From NCBI RefSeq assembly GCF_947252345.1, contig NZ_CAMXVC010000043.1:1-10662 (forward strand): a DNA stretch of 10,662 nt, written 5' to 3'. Position 1 is the first letter of the stretch; every line of letters starts with the position of its first letter. Positions 6,737 to 10,662 of the stretch are shown here, one piece after another. Source of the stretch: an uncultured Finegoldia sp. GTDB lineage: Bacteria; Bacillota; Clostridia; Tissierellales; Peptoniphilaceae. The notes under the pieces are model-generated. The model searched no databases. It saw only the letters and a program-made list of their open reading frames with translations, and was not told where the DNA came from. Made by a program: the position numbers and the translations under genes.

Positions 6737-6814
6737 TATATTAGAGCAAAAATTCTAACAATTTAATATTCTCAATATTGATGTATATTGTTCAATTACG
6801 AAAAGGAGGAAGCA

Positions 6815-7414
6815 ATGAACAACAAGAAAATTAATAACATTGCCAAAATTTTATTGGCATTTGGTGTATTGGCAAGCCCAATGGTATTAGCAAATCAAGT
6901 ATCTGCTGACAACGCCATTGTAAAAAACGATTCTGTACTAGAATCTAAGCTTCAAACACCTGAGGAAAACAAAAATCAACCTGAAAAAGACGAAGAAAAA
7001 CCTAAAGTTGACAACGCTACTTCAAAGAAAAAAGAAGACGTTTCAGTCGTTGCACCTAAGGTAGAAGATAAGTCTACAACAGAAAAAGTAGAACCAACTA
7101 CTGAGAAAACAGACAAAGTGGATGAAGGAAACAAAAACAATGCTACTCCATCAGGAACAAATGAAAAGAAAGAAGATGATTTTACTGCTCCACAACCTTT
7201 GACAGCTGAAAATAATAAACCTGACCCAGCTTCCAAGGATGAACCAAAAGGAAATGAGTCAAAAGAAGATGTCAAAACTTTGGAAAACGCTGAAAATAAT
7301 GCAGAAAATAAAAAGGAAAATAACAAGGAAACTAAGTCAGAAGATAAACTCGAAATCTTTGAACTAAAATCTGTAGACCAACTTCGTGAACCTGCTGGAG
7401 AGACAACAGGCAAT
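6815..7414 (+). other. Adhesin signal peptide and disordered linker
   Basis: Residues 1-31 are the export signal; residues 32-200 are dominated by Glu, Lys, Asn, Asp, Pro and Thr with almost no aromatics until about 182. Such segments usually act as flexible spacers or wall-proximal solvent-exposed regions. No regular repeat is evident beyond loose EKVEPTTEKTD-like motifs. Confidence 0.8.
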
Positions 7415-10400
7415 GATATATCTGCACAATTAGAAGAGTTAAAAGTAAATCTCTATGCCAACAATGAAGCCAAAAACGGCACTAAAGTTACTCCTCTTAG
7501 AGGACCAATAGAGGCTAACGAAGGTCAAGATATTGGTATGGATATTAGCTTTTATGTACCAAAGACTGTTAAAAAAGGCGATTATTTTGACATCAAACTT
7601 TCTGACACTGTAAACGGTTATGGTGCTACAAGTAAGGATGTAGCTTACAAACCAAAACTTTACGTAGGTGATGATGTAGTAGCTGAAGGTAGCTATGATC
7701 CAACTACCAATACTTTCAGATATGTATTTACAGAAGCAGCCCAAAAATATGGTAGATTCCGTCAAGATATAAATGAAGTTTTATATGTTGACCCTAAGAA
7801 TGTAAAGAATAGTAAAGAAGGTGTAGAAGTATCTGCAAACCTCAATGGAGAAACAAAAAAGAACTTTGATGTAGACTACAGCCTTGAATTAAAAGATGGT
7901 GATGTTGAAATACCAAGTAATGGTGCTGGTACTATTAATGAACTTAAAGAGAATAAAGACCTTGGAGAGAAAAAAGGTACCTACGAGCAAACCTACTATG
8001 TAAACTATGCTGGTAAAAAGCAAAATGGTACAGAACTAACCTTTGAAAATAACGATAAGGCTGGAGACCATGGTATAACTACAGAATCAGAAGCTATATT
8101 CGATGATGATGTACTAAATAGCGTTAAAGTTTACAAGGTAAAAGACCCAAGTAAATTAAACGGAAGTTTTTATGTTGAAGATGATAACATAGAAGAAGTA
8201 GATTCTAATCAATATGATAAAGAACTCATAACCACTGGTAACGGTCTAGAAAAAAATGGTATGAAGATCAAATTTAAAAATCAGGGTTCAACTGATACCT
8301 ACGTAGTAAAATACCAAGGTAAATACGACCCTAAGAAATTCGTACAAATCAAGAGTACAATGATTGCTAACCCTAATGAAGCATATTCATCAGCAGTTCA
8401 CGCTTCTACTGTATCCCTAAAGAGCGCTAAGTCTGCTCCAAAAGCAGATGAAGGATTTTTCTGGGAAAACCACATTTTCCAAACTCTTGACGAAGATGGT
8501 AAGGTAGTCTCTACTGATTTTATCCACGATTTTGTAAACTATGCTCATGGTACAAAAGAAGAGACATATAGGACTGAAAAGCAAGATGTAGCTGGATATG
8601 AAATCTATAAGGTAGAAAATCAAGACGAAGCTCAAGCTGATTCTCTTGGTAACGAGACTACAGGTCATTTCGTTAAAGGTAAAAGGTCTAAAGCTCTCTA
8701 TTTCTATAGAAAGATTCAAGGTTCTTTAACTGTTTGGCAAGATGAAGAAGGTAATGATGTTCAACAACCTGAAGATGGTTTGAAAGATAAGATAGACGCA
8801 CCAGCTGGTTATACGTTTGTAAAATCAGAACCTACTGAAACACTTAAAAATGGTAAAAAGAAAAATAAACACATCTACCACAAGATAGTTACCAGATACG
8901 TAGAAGAAGGCGAAGAAGGTAAAGAACTTAAAGAAAAGGTAGACGGAGCTCATCCAGATACCGCAGGTACTGCTGTAGAAAACTACCATAAAGTAGGTGA
9001 AAATACTGATCCAAAAACTGGCGATGTTACAAATATCTACCACAAGATTATCACAAAGTGGGTTGATGATAAGGGTAAGGTTCTTAAAGGCCCAGAAGAC
9101 GGTCCAAAACCAGATAATGATGGTGTATGGGATATACCAGAATATAAATTAGTAGGTGAACCTAAAGTAGATCCAAAAACTGGTGATGTAACAAATATCT
9201 ATAAAAAGATAGAAGTAGACTACACAGCATGGGTAGATGATGAAGGTAACCGTATCAAACAGCCAGAAAAAACATTAAAAGATAAGGGCGATGATCCAGA
9301 CGGCTACAAGTTTACCGGAACTACTGAAGAAAAAGATGGTGATACAACGAGACGTATTCACCACTATCGCAGGTTAAAAACTAGATGGGTAACAGATGTT
9401 GATAGTGAAGAGCTTAAAGACGAAGAATATGGATCAAAAAAATACGAAGATTTTAAAGCTGACTTCGAAGGCTATAAGTTTTTAAAAACTAAGGTTCGTA
9501 AAGATGGCGATGTGGTAAATATCTACCACAAGATAGTTACCCAATGGATAGATAAAGATACATTGGATCCTCTAAAACCTAAAGAAGATGGTGCAAAACC
9601 AGATGACGATGGAAATGATATTGCTAATTACAAGTTTGTAAAAAAAGTTGTTGATCCTGAAAATGGAAATATAATAAATTATTATCATCAAATCAAGACA
9701 AGATGGGTTGAAATGGGAACAGGTACCGAACTAAAAAACACAGAAGTCGGAGCTCATCCAGATGATGATGGCAAGTGGGATATACCAGAATATGGTTTGG
9801 TAAGCTCAGTAACTGATGTTAAAACTGGTGATGTTACAAATATCTATCAAAAACTATTGCCACCTTACACTATTTGGGTTGATGAAGACGGCAAACAGAT
9901 TAAAGAGCTAGAAGATGGCTTGAAAGAAAAAGGTAATGCCCCAGATGGCTATGTATTTGTAAAGTCAAGTGAAAATGAAGAAATCGAGGGTGGTAAGGGA
10001 CATAGAAATGTTCATATCTACCGTAAAGTCGTAACCAAATATGTCGATGAAAATGGAAAAGAAATTCCAGACAATCCTCCAGTAGTTGGAACACATGATA
10101 AGAAGGATATTCCTGGTTATGAATATGTAAAGAAAACTGGCGGTGGTTCAGATGGTGATGTAATTCATGTTTACAAAAAGAAAACCAAAAAAACATCATA
10201 TGTAGACCTAAATGGAAATGAAATTCCAAATAATCCACCAGAAGATGGAACACATGAAAAGAAAGAAATCAGTGGATACACATTCGACAAGACAGAGACA
10301 GATGAAGATGGTAATGTTAAACATATCTACAAGAAGGTAGTAGTAAAAACATCCTATGTAGATGAAGATGGTGGAGAAATCAAGGACAACCCACCAGTAG

Positions 10401-10662
10401 AGGGTGCTCAAGAAAAGAAGGATATTCCTGGATACAAATTTGTTGAAACAAAGAATGTTGATAACGGTGATGTAATCCATGTCTATAAAAAGATAAGTCC
10501 AAAAACATCCTATGTAGATGATAATGGTAAGGAAATTGATGGCCATCCAACAGTAGACGGTAAAAAGGAAAAGGCCGATATTCCAGGATATTCTTACCAA
10601 GGAGAAGAAGATAAGGATGGAAATACTATCCACAAATACCATAAGATAGTAACAAAATATGT
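6815..10662 (+). CDS. MSCRAMM-like cell-surface adhesin with MucBP-like repeat stalk (3' partial)
   Basis: An uninterrupted frame of 1282 codons runs off the window end. The ATG at 6815 follows AAAAGGAGGA (6801-6810), a near-perfect ribosome site. Domains in order: signal peptide (1 to about 31, hydrophobic KILLAFGVLASPMVLA, likely cleaved at VSA/DN); acidic/lysine-rich low-complexity linker (32-200); two Ig-like adhesin domains resembling N2-N3 of ClfA/SdrG (about 203-540); a divergent module (545-634); then at least 12 complete 51-58-residue MucBP-like repeats (635-1277) and the start of another. By family analogy the N2-N3 head binds a host ligand and the repeats form a stalk. The wall anchor (LPXTG or other) would lie beyond the window. 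The signal peptide lacks a YSIRK motif. The gene is monocistronic in view, with its own promoter. The ligand is unknown. Confidence 0.92.
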   Translation, partial: MNNKKINNIAKILLAFGVLASPMVLANQVSADNAIVKNDSVLESKLQTPEENKNQPEKDEEKPKVDNATSKKKEDVSVVAPKVEDKSTTEKVEPTTEKTDKVDEGNKNNATPSGTNEKKEDDFTAPQPLTAENNKPDPASKDEPKGNESKEDVKTLENAENNAENKKENNKETKSEDKLEIFELKSVDQLREPAGETTGNDISAQLEELKVNLYANNEAKNGTKVTPLRGPIEANEGQDIGMDISFYVPKTVKKGDYFDIKLSDTVNGYGATSKDVAYKPKLYVGDDVVAEGSYDPTTNTFRYVFTEAAQKYGRFRQDINEVLYVDPKNVKNSKEGVEVSANLNGETKKNFDVDYSLELKDGDVEIPSNGAGTINELKENKDLGEKKGTYEQTYYVNYAGKKQNGTELTFENNDKAGDHGITTESEAIFDDDVLNSVKVYKVKDPSKLNGSFYVEDDNIEEVDSNQYDKELITTGNGLEKNGMKIKFKNQGSTDTYVVKYQGKYDPKKFVQIKSTMIANPNEAYSSAVHASTVSLKSAKSAPKADEGFFWENHIFQTLDEDGKVVSTDFIHDFVNYAHGTKEETYRTEKQDVAGYEIYKVENQDEAQADSLGNETTGHFVKGKRSKALYFYRKIQGSLTVWQDEEGNDVQQPEDGLKDKIDAPAGYTFVKSEPTETLKNGKKKNKHIYHKIVTRYVEEGEEGKELKEKVDGAHPDTAGTAVENYHKVGENTDPKTGDVTNIYHKIITKWVDDKGKVLKGPEDGPKPDNDGVWDIPEYKLVGEPKVDPKTGDVTNIYKKIEVDYTAWVDDEGNRIKQPEKTLKDKGDDPDGYKFTGTTEEKDGDTTRRIHHYRRLKTRWVTDVDSEELKDEEYGSKKYEDFKADFEGYKFLKTKVRKDGDVVNIYHKIVTQWIDKDTLDPLKPKEDGAKPDDDGNDIANYKFVKKVVDPENGNIINYYHQIKTRWVEMGTGTELKNTEVGAHPDDDGKWDIPEYGLVSSVTDVKTGDVTNIYQKLLPPYTIWVDEDGKQIKELEDGLKEKGNAPDGYVFVKSSENEEIEGGKGHRNVHIYRKVVTKYVDENGKEIPDNPPVVGTHDKKDIPGYEYVKKTGGGSDGDVIHVYKKKTKKTSYVDLNGNEIPNNPPEDGTHEKKEISGYTFDKTETDEDGNVKHIYKKVVVKTSYVDEDGGEIKDNPPVEGAQEKKDIPGYKFVETKNVDNGDVIHVYKKISPKTSYVDDNGKEIDGHPTVDGKKEKADIPGYSYQGEEDKDGNTIHKYHKIVTKY
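7421..8434 (+). other. Adhesin N2-N3 (SdrG/ClfA-like) ligand-binding head
   Basis: Residues about 203-358 match an N2 fold: VKKGDYFDIKLSDTV, then FRYVFTEAAQKYGRF at the position of the TYTFTDYVD motif, then VLYVDPKNVKNSKEGVEV and FDVDYSL. Residues about 386-540 match N3: GTYEQTYYVNYAG, SVKVYKVKDPSKLNGSFYV and MKIKFKNQGSTDTYVVKYQG followed by YDPKKFVQIKSTM. The order and phrasing follow staphylococcal ClfA/SdrG closely, supporting a dock-lock-latch type of binding. The TYTFTDYVD latch-acceptor motif is strongly altered, so ligand mechanics may differ. Confidence 0.8.
8447..8716 (+). other. Divergent module between adhesin head and repeats
   Basis: Residues 545-634 (FFWENHIFQTLDEDGK ... SKALYFYRK) are longer than the later repeats but keep their plan: an opening strand with a DEDGK turn, a central GYEIYKVE, and a closing aromatic strand followed by RK. 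It looks like a diverged founder or cap module of the stalk. Confidence 0.55.
8717..10027 (+). repeat. MucBP-like repeats 1-8 (subtypes A and B)
   Basis: Eight modules of 53-58 residues begin at 8717, 8885, 9047, 9209, 9374, 9533, 9692 and 9854. Each has the plan of an opening aromatic strand ending in a V/I plus acidic turn, a central hydrophobic Y, and a closing IYHK/IYKK-type strand. Modules 1, 4 and 8 share LKDK or LKEK, then PAGY/PDGY (subtype A). Modules 2, 3, 6 and 7 share a PD.DG-type centre and a TGDVTNIY-like end (subtype B); module 5 is a diverged B. The order is A-B-B-A-B-B-B-A. Confidence 0.85.
10028..10662 (+). repeat. MucBP-like repeats 9-13 (subtype C), array continues past window
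   Basis: Modules begin at 10028, 10181, 10337 and 10493, with a fifth starting at 10646. Each is 51-52 residues with TSYVDENGKEI-like opening (TKYVDENGKEI in module 9), a Pro-containing bridge, KKDIPGY centre and DGDVIHVYKK-like end. They are more uniform than repeats 1-8, suggesting more recent amplification. The array is cut by the window edge, so copy number is unknown. Confidence 0.85.

Noticed and set aside
6976..7413. 145-aa minus-strand open frame rich in Ser and Phe
   Set aside because: It is antisense to the Glu/Lys-rich adhesin linker; GAA and AAA codons read as TTC and TTT/TCT on the other strand. I saw no ribosome site or family match.
9900..10642. Minus-strand open frames rich in His, Phe, Tyr and Ile opposite the adhesin repeats
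   Set aside because: They mirror the repeated Asp/Glu/Lys codons of the stalk. Their composition is not protein-like and the sense frame is continuous.
8717..10662. CRISPR-like array
   Set aside because: The repeats are about 160 bases long, in frame and protein-coding, with no short identical repeats separated by unique spacers.

Overview
The window is AT-rich, Gram-positive-type DNA: strong AGGAG ribosome binding sites, hairpin-plus-T-run terminators and a cell-surface adhesin of the Firmicute type. Gene content and codon use suit an anaerobic low-GC Firmicute, and a Peptoniphilaceae-like organism such as Finegoldia, Anaerococcus or Peptoniphilus is my best guess. That placement is inference; no rRNA or other decisive marker is present. 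All supported genes lie on the + strand.

Bases 1-613 hold the 3' part of a gene for a protein with a C-terminal OB-fold tRNA-binding domain (Trbp111 / MetRS C-terminal type). Before that domain lies a winged-helix-like segment resembling phage replisome organiser N-termini. The gene ends at a clear intrinsic terminator.

Bases 614-4030 are a three-gene ABC transporter operon: a 4-TM FtsX/MacB-type permease, a MacB/LolD-type ATPase and a second, paralogous 4-TM permease. Both internal junctions have the same layout, with the Shine-Dalgarno sequence overlapping the upstream TAG stop. The promoter region carries a TTTCATA direct repeat with an 11-base period, a plausible response-regulator operator. 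A 12-bp hairpin closes the operon.

Bases 4031-6653 are a second operon: an OmpR-family response regulator, a membrane sensor histidine kinase overlapping it by 4 bases, and an unrecognised cytosolic 188-aa protein. It has a perfect TATAAT -10 element and a terminator of its own. The likely logic is that the kinase senses an envelope signal, the regulator acts on the transporter promoter, and the transporter moves or extracts an amphipathic or lipid-linked substrate. The substrate cannot be told from sequence.

Bases 6654-10662 hold a promoter region with a 14-base T run, then one very long open frame (at least 1282 codons) that runs off the window. It encodes a secreted MSCRAMM-like adhesin: signal peptide, acidic/lysine-rich linker, N2-N3 domains of the ClfA/SdrG type, then a stalk of at least 13 MucBP-like repeats in three subtypes. 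The wall-anchoring end is outside the window.
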